A stretch of 64,000 nt of DNA from Monoplex corrugatus (taxonomy: Eukaryota > Mollusca > Gastropoda > Littorinimorpha > Ranellidae): positions 39,127,630 to 39,191,629 of the forward strand of contig JAPXFY010000022.1 in the NCBI GenBank assembly GCA_030674185.1, given 5' to 3'. Positions 54,862-63,970 of the stretch are shown piece by piece. A program made the translations under genes and the position numbers. How positions within the stretch are numbered: position 1 is the stretch's first letter; every line of letters starts with the position of its first letter. Below the pieces are notes generated by a model that saw only the letters and a program-made list of their open reading frames with translations, was not told the DNA's origin and searched no databases.

Positions 54862-55200
54862 CTAGGAACCTGAAGGGAAAAAGTATCTGAAGGTGCTAGT
54901 TGGCGTATAAATATTGATGTCACAAAGGTACGATGGAGAAGACTGGTAAACAGATTTGTAACACAAGGTATTCAGCTTATATTCAGTTCTGTTCAAAACA
55001 GGCAACCAGTGTAGACAGCAAAAGAGAGGACTGATATGACCAAACTTTTTCTTTCTGAGGACAAGACGAGCACCTGTGTTTTGTATGCGTTGTAGACAGA
55101 AGAGAGAAGAAGCTGGTAGTCCTGAAAAGGGAATGTTGCAGTAATCAAGACGAGACAAAATAAGGGTTATCGCAAGATCAGATGCAGCCTCAGTTGACAG
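54862..55200 (-). mobile_element. LINE RT C-terminal fragment (CR1/L2-like)
   Basis: Minus-strand reading SRLDYCNIPFSGLPASSLFC, LQRIQNTGARLVLRKKK and HISPLFCCLHWLPVLNRTEY, clearly related to the LINE at 6780-7565 (SRIDYCNSLLSGLPAST). Truncated at both ends. Confidence 0.88.
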
Positions 55201-55254
55201 ACATCAAATGTAGCCACTGAGTGGAACAGACACAAACAAACAAAAACTCAACAG

Positions 55255-55958
55255 ATCTGGTTGTGAGTGGTGGACAGATCAGGGTTGACAGGTAAGTGTT
55301 GGGAAGAGTGGAACAGAGACAAAAAACAACCAACCAACCAACAGACATGGTAGCGAGTGGTGGACAGTTCAGGGTTGACAGGTAGGTTTAGGGAAGAGAG
55401 GAAAAGAGACACAAAAAAACCAACAGATCTGATTACGAGTGGTGGACAGTTCAGGGTTGACAGGTAGGTGTGGATAGAAGTGCAACAGACAAAACAAAAA
55501 AAAGAAAAACAAAAAAAGACCTGGTTGCGAGTGGTGGATAGTTCAGGGTTGACAGGTACGTATGGGGACGAGTGCAACAGAATAAAAAGCAAGACATGAT
55601 GACGAGTGGTGGACAGCTCAGGGTTGACAGGTATGTGTGGGGAAGGAACGGAACAGAGACCAAAAAAATCCGACAGACCTGGTTGCAAGTGGTGGACAGT
55701 TCAGGGTTGACAGGTAGGTGTGAAGAGGAGTGGAACTGAGACAAAAAAACCAACAAACAGACCTGGTTGCCAGTGGTGGACAGTTCAGGGTTGACAGGTA
55801 GGTGTTGTGGGGGGAGGGGAGGTGGGAGTGGAACAGAGACAAAAAAACCAAAAACAAACAGACCTGGTTGTAAGTGCTGGACAGTTCAGGGTTGACAGGT
55901 AGGTGTGTCAGGTGGGGGGGGGGGAGGGAAAGTGGAAAAGAGACAAAAAAACAACAGA
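55255..55958 (-). repeat. eight tandem copies of a GIT exon 3' end plus donor region
   Basis: Period averages 88 bp. Each unit carries the reverse complement of CTGTCAACCCTGAACTGTCC plus ACCACTCGCAACCAG|GTCTG, i.e. the last ~45 bp of exon 55960-56057 and its donor, then CT-rich intron. Units begin near 55255, 55346, 55430, 55519, 55596, 55677, 55761 and 55861 (the ninth is the true exon). Copies at 55519, 55677, 55761 and 55861 keep the CAG|GT donor; the others have lost it. Open frames repeating LPVNPELSTTRNQ reflect this. Confidence 0.92.
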
Positions 55959-55959
55959 C

Positions 55960-56057
55960 CTGGTTGCGGGTGGTGGACAGTTCAGGGTTGACAGGTAGGT
56001 GTGGCACTGTCAGACGCTCACTGACGATGGATGTGTGATCATGGGTGGACAGCCATA
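55960..56057 (-). CDS. GIT: GIT exon: SHD linker with LPVNPELSTTRNQ
   Basis: Acceptor GTGTGTGCAG, donor AACCAG|GTCTGT, 98 nt. With one base from the previous exon it reads IWLSTHDHTSIVSERLTVPH then LPVNPELSTTRNQ; vertebrate GITs have VWLATQNHSTLV and VPFLPVNPEYSATRNQ. The donor is followed by eight tandem near-copies of the exon end. Using the next copy's donor (55864) would add 96 nt, in frame. Confidence 0.94.
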
Positions 56058-56067
56058 CTGCACACAC

Positions 56068-56165
56068 ACATTAACCCCTTTGTACTACACACACATTTAA
56101 CCCCTTTGTACTACACACACATTTAACCCCTTTGTACTACACACACATTTAACCCTTTTGACTCT
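56068..56165. repeat. tandem repeat of about 31 bp, 3-4 copies
   Basis: Units of TTTAACCCCTTTGTACTACACACACA, directly upstream of the exon 55960-56057 acceptor, followed by a MITE-terminus fragment (TTTTGACTCTCTCACC). Confidence 0.85.
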
Positions 56166-56191
56166 CTCACCTTGTCTGCCAGCAACCTGTT

Positions 56192-56738
56192 ATTACTTTT
56201 GTTTAAAGCCCAGCCGAATGCGAAGAGCCATATCAGGGCTATAACCGTTTCAAAACATACACAATACTTCAACAGGATAAAAAAAAAAAAAAACGAAAAG
56301 AAAATTAAGTACATATATCAATACATTCACACCTATAATCTAAGGAGATGCCCCTGGCGCTGACCACCCCATCCAATTTATCACACAGGAGATTTAAAAA
56401 ACAGATTTCAATACACAAACATAACTAAGGATGCTAAAGCATACATAAAACAGGCCTAAATTATCTAAAATTGTTTCTGCATATCTCATTTCCCTAGAGC
56501 CAAAAATTCACTTAATACATGCACACAATTATCAATCCTAAGAGAAAGTACATAACACTTTATCGAACACACACAGGTGAATGATAGGAATACAGAAAAT
56601 GATAGGTAGAAATGACCGAAAGCAAAGCAACAAGGCAGAAACAAAGAGAGTGACAGGAAAGAGGAAATTTCTAGCACAGAGTTTCCAGAAGGTGGGGATA
56701 CAATTTATACTGAAAGAGCCCCCGGCATCCCCATAGAG
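56192..56738 (+). repeat. family A, near full length
   Basis: From TTTGTTTAAAGCCCAGCCGA to CCCCCGGCATCCCCA. Serves as an uninterrupted reference at both TTAA sites that are occupied in other copies. Confidence 0.87.
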
Positions 56739-56967
56739 TAATGTGAGTATCTAGTGACTTACAGAAAAATGAAAACACAGCATGCACACCTATCAAAGAC
56801 AGGGTACGCAGACTGTGCAATGTGGGCAAAAGAACACGCATAAATACATCTGAGTAAATCAGAATACAAAAAAAAAAAAAAAAGATAATAAGTCCAGACA
56901 GATGTTACTTAAATTAACAATACTCAACACCATCATTCACAATAAACACATAACACCAAAAATACGA
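56739..56967. other. unassigned intron sequence
   Basis: No feature recognised; an A homopolymer is near 56870. Confidence 0.4.
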
Positions 56968-57756
56968 ACAGTAAGGTTGAGGGTTCAAATTCTCACATCC
57001 TTTTAAAATCACTGAGTGATTTTTCAGTGCCAAACGGTGCCTACCCAGAGCTGAGAATTGCTTTGGGCTTCTCAGGACAAAAGCGACACACAGTCAAGTT
57101 TCATCCAGTTAAAGGATGCATCATTGAAGGTGCTGTTCAAATCTCCTGACCAACACTGCAGGTGTCTGTATCTCTCGCGCCTGGCTGGCACCAGGGCATA
57201 TTATGATAACAAGTGCAGAGTACAGATTTTCCATGAAGTCTCAATCCTAGATGAAACTCCACTGCATCATGATTATCATTTCCATCATCATCATCATCAT
57301 AGCATTGCAGAAATTGTTCCAGCTTCTGAGGTCATTAACCCTTTTGACTCCCGCACCCTGTCCACCAGCATCCTGCTTTGTCAACCATGCTAGCAAAGCA
57401 AAAACTTAAACCTCTCACATCCTCACCCTATCCACCAGCTTCCTGCAGGAAGCTGGTGGATAGGGTGAGGGAGTCAAAGGGTTAAGATCTTGCAGTGAAG
57501 GATAGGGCGTGGGAGTCAGAGGGTTAAATTTTTGCAGTTGGTGGATAAGGTGAGGCAGTCAAAGGGTTACGTTTTTGCAGTTGGTAGATAGGATGAGGGA
57601 GTCTGAGGGATAAGATTTTGCTGTTGATGCACAGGGTGAGAGAGTCAGAGGGTTAAGTTTTTGCAGTTGATGAATAAGGTGAGGGAGTCAAAGGGTTATG
57701 TTTTTGCAGTTGGTGGATAGGGAGTGGCAGTCACTGGGTTAAGGTGGTGTAGAAAA
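56968..57756 (+). repeat. SINE family B, interrupted by a MITE
   Basis: Body from GTAAGGTTGAGGGTTCAAAT to CAGCTTCTGAGGTCATTAA (57338), then the final GGTGGTGTAGAAAAC resumes at 57743. Box A is degraded. Confidence 0.87.
57335..57742. mobile_element. TTAA-MITE inside SINE B, right subunit amplified
   Basis: TTAA at 57335 and 57739. Sister SINE B copies read GGCCATTAAGGTG without interruption, so TTAA was duplicated on insertion. The right-hand subunit (GTTTTTGCAGTTGGTGGATA ... AGTCAAAGGGTTA) is repeated about six times, the mirror image of the left-side expansion at 13838 and 51333. Confidence 0.9.
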
Positions 57757-57844
57757 CAAGACGGTGAAAAAAGAAAAGACAAGCCAAAAACATGACAATG
57801 AAAATCACAGACAGACAGACAGACGTCAGTGACTTAACACTCAC

Positions 57845-57917
57845 TGGAATCGTTCTCCCTCCTGTCCACCTCGTCATACACGTCCATGGCCAGCTCTTCG
57901 AATAGGTGGTTTGGTAA
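57845..57917 (-). CDS. GIT: GIT exon: first Spa2-homology motif
   Basis: Acceptor TGTGGACAG, donor TTCCA|GTGAGT, 73 nt. Reads LPNHLFEELAMDVYDEVDRR then ENDS; FEELAMDVYDEVDRREND is invariant in vertebrate GITs. Too short to stand out as an open frame. Confidence 0.96.
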
Positions 57918-58544
57918 CTGTCCACACACACACACACACATTTCAATGCATGCGCGCACAAAGATCTAAGGAGATGCCTCTGGCACTGACCATTCCATCC
58001 AATTTATCACAAGGCCATTTCAAAAAACAAACCTGAACACAAATGCGAACATAACTGACAGTAACGTATAAATAAGAAATAGCTAAATTCCCTGACATTG
58101 CTTCTGTACAGCACATTTCCCTAGAGCCAAAAATGCACTTAACCCTTTCGCTGCTATCATGTTTTGCTAAGACACATGCTAAGATTTTTTTCAGAAACAG
58201 ACAAAAATCACGCTTATTATTTCAATTGCTTATAATTCAGAAGGCATTGAAGATAGATACATAAAAGTATATATCAAATGAAAGGAAATTGAATGAAGAT
58301 TGTGTTTATGACAATTTCAAAATGAAATAATGTACCAGAGTGTCACATGTACTCTTTGAAATGCAATAAAAAAAAAAGTTAAAGTCAATGATGATGTAAT
58401 CAAGTGATGCAGGAGCTCACAAGCAGTTTATAGCACACTTTGATTTGAAGATATAGACTGTACAAAGGTCAGAAAGCAGTGTCCAGCCACAGTATAAGCA
58501 CAGCCTAGCCACACATAAAATGAAAGGGTTTTATCTCCCAGTGT

Positions 58545-58735
58545 CTATCCCCAGTAAAAACGCTTCTGAGTGTGGTAGTTCTGGAAGCAGTCTTCTAAAC
58601 ACAGTCCTCTCCTTCCCCCTCTTGCTCCCCTTCCCCTTCTAGCAGGCCCAGCAACAGCAGGTCCAGCAACAGCAGGTCCAGCAACAGCAGATCCAGGCCG
58701 AACATCATCACCATGCTGCATTACCATACCTGTAG
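58545..58735 (-). pseudogene. piggyBac transposase C-terminal remnant
   Basis: Reads GLCLEDCFQNYHTQKRF just before its stop. This matches the end of the piggyBac cysteine-rich domain (LC...PCF..YHT..). It is preceded by an Arg/Gly-rich stretch and a 15-bp tandem repeat encoding AVAGP units. Most zinc-binding cysteines of the domain are absent. Confidence 0.8.
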
Positions 58736-58784
58736 CACAGTGAAAGCAAGGATTCAAATTTCCACATATTTTATGAAATAAAAA

Positions 58785-58823
58785 AAACACACACACACAC
58801 ACACACACACATACACACACACA

Positions 58824-58860
<37 letters not shown>
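58785..58860. repeat. (CA)n microsatellite
   Basis: About 36 CA units with CATA interruptions, inside the piggyBac element. Confidence 0.95.
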
Positions 58861-58862
<2 letters not shown>

Positions 58863-59067
58863 ACATAGGTAGCATGCTACTCCCCCATGCCACGCCCCCT
58901 TTCATTTTCCTCAAGCAAACACTGCAAAGAAACCCAGTGAGTACTGCTTCTACCAAAGTGACTTCATTACAACATTTTTCTGTCAGTATTATCACTGAAT
59001 GCTTTCAATTTCCTATAAAAAGTCACACCAACAGTCTCTCTCTCTGTCTCTGTCTCTCTTTCTTGCG

Positions 59068-59330
59068 GGCCCCAGTAGCTCAGTTGGTTTGAGCGTCGAA
59101 TTCACATGCTAATGGTTGCGGGTTTGAATCCCGGGGTGCGCTATATTAAAATTGGCCATCTCGCTGTCCCATCTTAACATCATTGTTGTTCTGGTGGTGT
59201 CAGTATAGGATTAGATAGGTCCCCCTTCCCCCACTTCCCTGGGATGGTTATCCCCGTCGGCCATATCACCTGAGGTGGGTGTCGACGTAAAACCTCAACT
59301 CAATCAATCAATCAATCAATCTTTCTCTCT
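59068..59330 (+). repeat. tRNA-headed SINE, third type
   Basis: tRNA-like head GGCCCCAGTAGCTCAGTTGG with box B GGTTTGAATCCCG, a body ending GTGTCGACGTAAAACCTCAA and a (CAAT)n tail. Inserted inside the piggyBac element, the innermost level of a nested stack. Single copy in this window. Confidence 0.85.
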
Positions 59331-59740
59331 CTCACACACACACACACGCACACCCCTCTGCTCCCACCCTACTCCTCATATAAACACACACAGGCCATGG
59401 AGATAGTAGCCTACTCCTCACACAAACACACAAAGGCCAGGAAGATAGCACAGGGCAGAAAAACAAATCATCAACAAGACACACACAGCGTGGTTGACAA
59501 CGAGCGAGCGACGAGTGACACGCCCACAGGTCAAACACACTGCCCACTCGGTCACTGGCTCGCTCGCTGACCAGGCCCAAACAAAGGGCTCAGCCATACA
59601 ATACACACACTTAGCTGTTCTATTTATAAATATACTGAGAAGAAAGCAATACAATCATGTTATAAAATGAATAAAGCTCAAATACACCTACCTGCATCTG
59701 GAACAATCGGATCTCCATAGGCCTACTCTGATTCAGACGA

Positions 59741-59902
59741 TCAGTCACCCAAAGATTCTTCCACATCAAAATCTGGGTCGTTGGCATCAACTTCACGAAG
59801 TTCGAAGCCAGCTGGCTTGAAGTCTTCATCTCCACTGTCTTGATCTCGAAAAATCGCTTCAATAACTTCTGCAACTGTGTAGGTTCGTTGTGGGGCAGCC
59901 AT
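59741..59902 (-). pseudogene. piggyBac transposase N-terminal remnant
   Basis: Small frame of 53 codons starting MAAPQRTYTVAEVIEAIFRD, followed by DSGDEDFKP, a typical acidic piggyBac N-terminus. A stop after EESLGD and loss of all catalytic sequence show it is broken. Confidence 0.68.
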
Positions 59903-60518
59903 AGCGCTTCAAAAACTGAAAGCTCAACTTCGTAGCACCTTGTCAATCGATCGTGATAAATTATGCAAATGATCTAAATAACTTGAACAAACGGCACTCA
60001 AAGAGCGAAGATTGTCAAGGGACCTAATCAAATCATAAATAGAACGATTCTGTGATGTGCTAGACGAAAAGAGAAAGAGTGTTTGATACGGGACGATCCG
60101 CGATCGTCAACAGAGCATTGCAGACGACGGTTTCTATGATGAGCGTCACTCGTCAACAGCGCAGTGAAGAGGTTAAGACATGTACCCAGTTATCAATCCT
60201 AAGAAAAGTATGTAAGACTTTATCGAACACATACAGGTGAATGGACCAGAAAGGCAGAAAATGATAGGAAGAGATGACAGAAAGCAAAGGAACAAGGCAG
60301 AAACAAAGAGAGTGACAGAAGAGGAAATTTCTGGCACAGAATTTCCAGAAGGTGGGGATACTATTTATACTGAAAGAGCCCCTGGCATCCCCATGGGGAT
60401 GCCATCAGAACAATCTCAGCTACATTGTAATGACAAGTGTTATCTACATCCAAACCGAGTGAAAACAACAGGCCGCTAAGCATAAGCTTTATTTTACCAA
60501 CATAACTGGATTAGAACA

Positions 60519-60705
60519 TCATCATCATCATCATCATCATCATCATTATCATCATCATCATGATGTGCCCTGCTGCATGGCATTAGTGATCATGGCTCTC
60601 CATACGAATCTATCCCTTGTTGCTGCGGGTAAATCTCCCACCCTGTCTGTCCTCAGCCATCCTGCAAATCCGTCCAATACTTTCTCCCTGGGTCTACCTG
60701 GATTA
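60519..60705 (-). mobile_element. RTE-like LINE tail fragment
   Basis: (ATC)n, GCATTAGTGATCATGGCTCT and CCGTCCAATACTTTCTCCCT, breaking at CTACCTGGATTAGAACAGG. The same break occurs at 61490, showing shared ancestry. Confidence 0.82.
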
Positions 60706-60768
60706 GAACAGGCCTTGTTGAATTCCATCAACATGACCCAACAGAAGGACAGGGTCACTTTCGGCAGC

Positions 60769-60961
60769 TTAACCCTTTGACTCCCGCACCCTATCCACCA
60801 ACTGTAAAATCTTTACCCTTTGACTTTCTCACCCTATCCACCGGCTTCCTGCAGGAAGCTGGTGGACAGGGTGAGGGAGTCAGAGGGTCAAGTTTTTGTT
60901 TTGCTAGCATGGTTGACAATGCAGAATGCTGCTGGTCAGGATGCGGGAGTCAAAGGATTAA
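60769..60961. mobile_element. TTAA-MITE copy
   Basis: TTAA at 60769 and 60958, CTTCCTGCAGGAAG centre. Confidence 0.86.
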
Positions 60962-61311
60962 CACTTGCCACTCTTGAGAGCTTCCTGGCACAGGGAATTC
61001 CACTATTAACTTGAGGCTGGAATTCCACTATTAACTTGAGGCTGGCGGTGCATTGTGGTGCCAGAATGAGTGCCATGGGATCAACCCAACTGATGAAACG
61101 GTGAAGCTGAGACAGCAAACATAAACAAACAACACAAAGAAACAAACAACAACAGCAAAACACCTTTATCCTTGACCTGGTATGTTCTACTTTATGTCAG
61201 TTATCTCCTTCCCCTAAATCTATACACCTGAACAGTGGCAGGAAATGTTCCACTTTCAACCCTGCGCTTCTCAATATGCAACAAATCTCTTTCAGGATTA
61301 AAAAAAAAATG

Positions 61312-61490
61312 TCGTCATCATCATCATCATCATCATGTGCCCAGCTACATGGTACTGGCAATCATGGCCCTCCAAACAAATCTATCTTTTGTCACTGCAA
61401 GTACATCTCCCACCCCCTCATGGCACTCATTCTGTCTTCATCCACCCTGCAAGTCCGTCCAATATTTTATCCCTGGGTCTACCTGGATTA
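61312..61490 (-). mobile_element. RTE-like LINE tail fragment (duplicate of 60519)
   Basis: Same end and break point as 60519-60705, with the same following sequence AACAGGCCTTGTTGAATTCC. Confidence 0.82.
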
Positions 61491-61553
61491 GAACAGGCCT
61501 TGTTGAATTCCATCAAAGTGACCCAACAGAAGGACAGGGTCACTTTTGGCAGC

Positions 61554-61652
61554 TTAACCCTTTGACTCAAGCAGGAAGCTGGTGGATAGGATGAGGGAGT
61601 CAAAGGGTCAAGTTTTTGTTTTGCTAGCACGGTTGATAATGCAGAATACTGG
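61554..61652. mobile_element. TTAA-MITE copy, internally deleted
   Basis: Left TTAA 61554 follows the same flank as at 60769 (GGTCACTTTTGGCAGC). The inner left arm is gone, and the right end is cut at GAATACTGGTGG. Confidence 0.82.
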
Positions 61653-61679
61653 TGGTTCACTCGATAATGAATCAAGAAT

Positions 61680-62285
61680 ATTTGTTTTGGTCTATGCTAA
61701 CACTGAAAAATATATGTTTAAATACAATTTCGTTGCATGGTAATATGTAGAATCCTCTGGAACAATCTTGAAGTGACAAGGAAAATGTAGAATCCCTTAG
61801 ATCTTTCTAGAATGTCCTGGAAATCGTAAACTAATTTAATCTATGCAATGATTGGCTATAACTACAGAATATTCCAGAAAGGGAAGGTTCCAGAATGCGG
61901 CTATGATTGGCTGAAAATCTAGGGAAAAGCCGAGAATATTCTGGAACTTTCCATGGTGTTATAAATAAAGCGTGACTGCGGATTGAGAGAGAGAGAACGG
62001 CACAAGAATTGAAGTGGAAGCCTGCTGTCAGAGATAGAGAAGTTGCTGTAGATTCGTGGAGTTGCTGTGTGTAGATTTGAGGGCTGAAGAAGAATTCTGC
62101 AAACTAGGAGAGGTGTATTGGATGTGTGAAGTATTTACCCAGTTCCTGTTATGTTTTCTATGTTCTTCAAATAAAGGAATTATTTTCGTTTAACCTGGAC
62201 TGGTGTATTCTGTCTCTAAAAAGAATGATCAACTGCTAGATCTTCACAAACCTGCATAAACTGCAAGACACTATCAGTCACCTAC
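61680..62285 (+). mobile_element. LTR-like segment with heat-shock-element promoter
   Basis: Looks like a promoter plus a short terminator-bearing transcript, as in a solo LTR. Features in order: HSE-like clusters near 61750-61775, 61795-61835, 61866-61895 and 61932-61951; two ATTGGCT (inverted CCAAT) boxes at about 61852 and 61908; a TATA box TTATAAATAA at 61959; AATAAA at 62170. TG...CA borders and target duplications could not be fixed. No similar copy is in the window. Confidence 0.45.
61866..61951 (+). promoter_or_regulatory. heat-shock elements upstream of TATA box
   Basis: AGAATATTCCAGAAAGG and GAGAATATTCTGGAACTTTC each contain three or four alternating GAA/TTC modules at 5-bp spacing, the HSF1 trimer site. 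The second lies 8 bp above the TATA box at 61959. Confidence 0.6.
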
Positions 62286-62355
62286 ATCCTTACCTGTGAC
62301 ACACTTTCAACCTGCTCTTCTCAATACACAACAAATCTCTTTCATGACAAAAAAA

Positions 62356-62770
62356 AATCGTCGTCATCATCATCATGTGCCCTGCCGCATAGCATCGTCG
62401 ATCATGGCTTTCCATATGAATCTATCTTTTGTCGCTGCAAACAGATCTCTCATCCTCTCTGTCTTCATCCACTCTGCAAGTCCGTCCAATATTTTATCCC
62501 TGGTGCTCTTTTTCCCTCCAGCTTTCCTGTTGTGACTAGATGCTCAAATTTCTCTTGCCTCATAAAATGTCCTATAAATGTTGCTAGTCTTTTCCTAATC
62601 TTCTTCATTAATGTTGTTTTTATGTCTGCCTCATTCAAGACTGTCCTTGCTTGTTTTCTTCGCTGTCCACGGAACTCTTAACATTCTTCTTAGAAACCAC
62701 ATTTCAGTGGTCTCGATCTTGTTTTGGCTTTGCATGTTGACTGTCCATGTTTCTTATCCATACAACAGTT
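62356..62770 (-). mobile_element. RTE-like LINE tail fragment
   Basis: (ATC)n, GTGCCCTGCCGCATAGCATC, the KIRKRLATFIGHFMRQEKFE-type reading on the minus strand, and CTTATCCATACAACAG at its far end. Confidence 0.84.
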
Positions 62771-62818
62771 TAAGAAAAACAACTATACAGTTCCCAAAAA
62801 TCAAACACTCATACTTAC

Positions 62819-62870
62819 ATCCTGCAACTTTTTCTTGGCTTGCTTGGCCAGGTCTGACAAGTCTGCCGTG
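62819..62870 (-). CDS. GIT: GIT exon: start of Spa2-homology motif 1 (first exon in window)
   Basis: Acceptor TCTTGTTACAG, donor GAT|GTAAGT, 52 nt. After completing a codon begun upstream it reads TADLSDLAKQAKKKLQD, matching vertebrate LDLSELAKAAKKKLQ. Entry phase is 2, so another exon must precede it beyond the identified part, probably outside the window. Micro-exon, invisible to length-based ORF searches. Confidence 0.93.
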
Positions 62871-62950
62871 CTGTAACAAGACCAATTGTTAGTGATGAAT
62901 ACTGTCTATTGTCTGCATTGTATGACACCACATTATGAATATTCATTTGA

Positions 62951-63385
62951 AACTAGTTGCCATGGAGTAGTGGCTAGTGTAACAGACCACCAACTGGAAG
63001 ATTGTAAGTTTGAATCCCCATCAGTCCCTTCAAAAATCATTGTGGGATTTTTTGGCGCTAACTGACTCCTACCAGGAGCTGAGCGTACTATGGACTCATT
63101 GGGAAGACTGGGACCACACAGTCAAGTCTCATCCACTTCACAGACGCGTCATTGAGGGTGTTGCTCAAATCTTCTGACCAGCATCGCAGGTGTCTGTATC
63201 TCTTGGTCCTGGCTGATGCCAGGATATATTATGATAGTAAGCGTAGAGTACAGCCCTGCCACACAGGCTCATACCCAGATGGAACTCCATAGCATCATAA
63301 TCATCATTCTCATTGTCATCCTCATCGTTGTATTATAAAAACTGTGCCAGCTTCTGTGGCCATTAAGGTGGTGTAGAAAGTGGGA
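62951..63385 (+). repeat. SINE family B, full copy
   Basis: Head TGGAGTAGTGGCTAGTGTAA with box B GTTTGAATCCCC, complete body, ending CTTCTGTGGCCATTAAGGTG then GTGTAGAAAGTGGGAAAC. Its intact CCATTAAGG is the empty-site reference for the MITE at 57335. Confidence 0.88.
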
Positions 63386-63425
63386 AACACACACACACAC
63401 ACACACACACACCACACACACACAC
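63386..63425. repeat. (CA)n microsatellite
   Basis: Two short CA runs at the SINE 3' end. Confidence 0.9.
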
Positions 63426-63611
63426 AGTTTTAATATCTGTATTGACTGACTTTTCATTATGATTGTGTAAACATGTGATGGTGACCAGGTCTGACTGGCC
63501 CTAAGTCTGCCTACGTTCATCTTTGTATGTGCATGTATTAAAAGCTGTGTGGTGGTGGTGGTGGTCTTTGATTTAATGTCTATTCACTAAAGTGATTTTA
63601 GACAATAAAAA

Positions 63612-63612
<1 letters not shown>

Positions 63613-63671
<59 letters not shown>
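63613..63671. repeat. (CA)n microsatellite, arm of an inverted pair
   Basis: About 29 CA units preceded by GACAATAAAAAT; the mirrored partner starts at 63720. Confidence 0.93.
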
Positions 63672-63675
<4 letters not shown>

Positions 63676-63719
63676 ATTTTATTGTCTTTTATTTTCTATT
63701 TTATTTAGACAATAAAAGC

Positions 63720-63849
63720 TGTGTGTGTGTGTGTGTGTGTGTGTGTGTTGTGTGTGTGTGTGTGTATGTGTGTGTGTGTGTGTATGTGTGTGTGTGTGTG
63801 TCTGTGTGTGTATGTATATATATGTGTGTGTGTGTGTGTTGTGTGTGTG

Positions 63850-63888
<39 letters not shown>

Positions 63889-63939
63889 TGTGTTGTGCAT
63901 TTATGTGAGTGTGTGTTGTGTGTTAGTGAGTGTGTGTGT

Positions 63940-63970
<31 letters not shown>

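Larger units (their letters stand above)
58139..60176 (-). mobile_element. internally deleted piggyBac transposon
   Basis: About 2.0 kb bounded by TTAA on both sides with termini CCCTTTCGCTGCTATC and (reverse complement) CCTCTTCACTGCGCTG. Remnants of both transposase ends lie on the minus strand: the N-terminus at 59741-59902 and the Cys-rich C-terminus at 58545-58735. The central DDD catalytic core is missing, replaced by a tRNA-headed SINE and (CA)n sequence. Nested in family A within a GIT intron. Confidence 0.85.
57948..60397 (+). repeat. family A copy split by a piggyBac element
   Basis: The left part ends CCCTAGAGCCAAAAATGCACTTAA at 58142; the right part resumes TTAAGACATGTACCCAGTTA at 60173. 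Sister copies read TGCACTTAATACATGTACC without a break. Confidence 0.9.

Noticed and set aside
54862..55158. Possible host gene from the 98-residue minus frame
   Set aside because: Aligns residue by residue with the LINE RT C-terminus at 6780-7565, so it is a LINE fragment.
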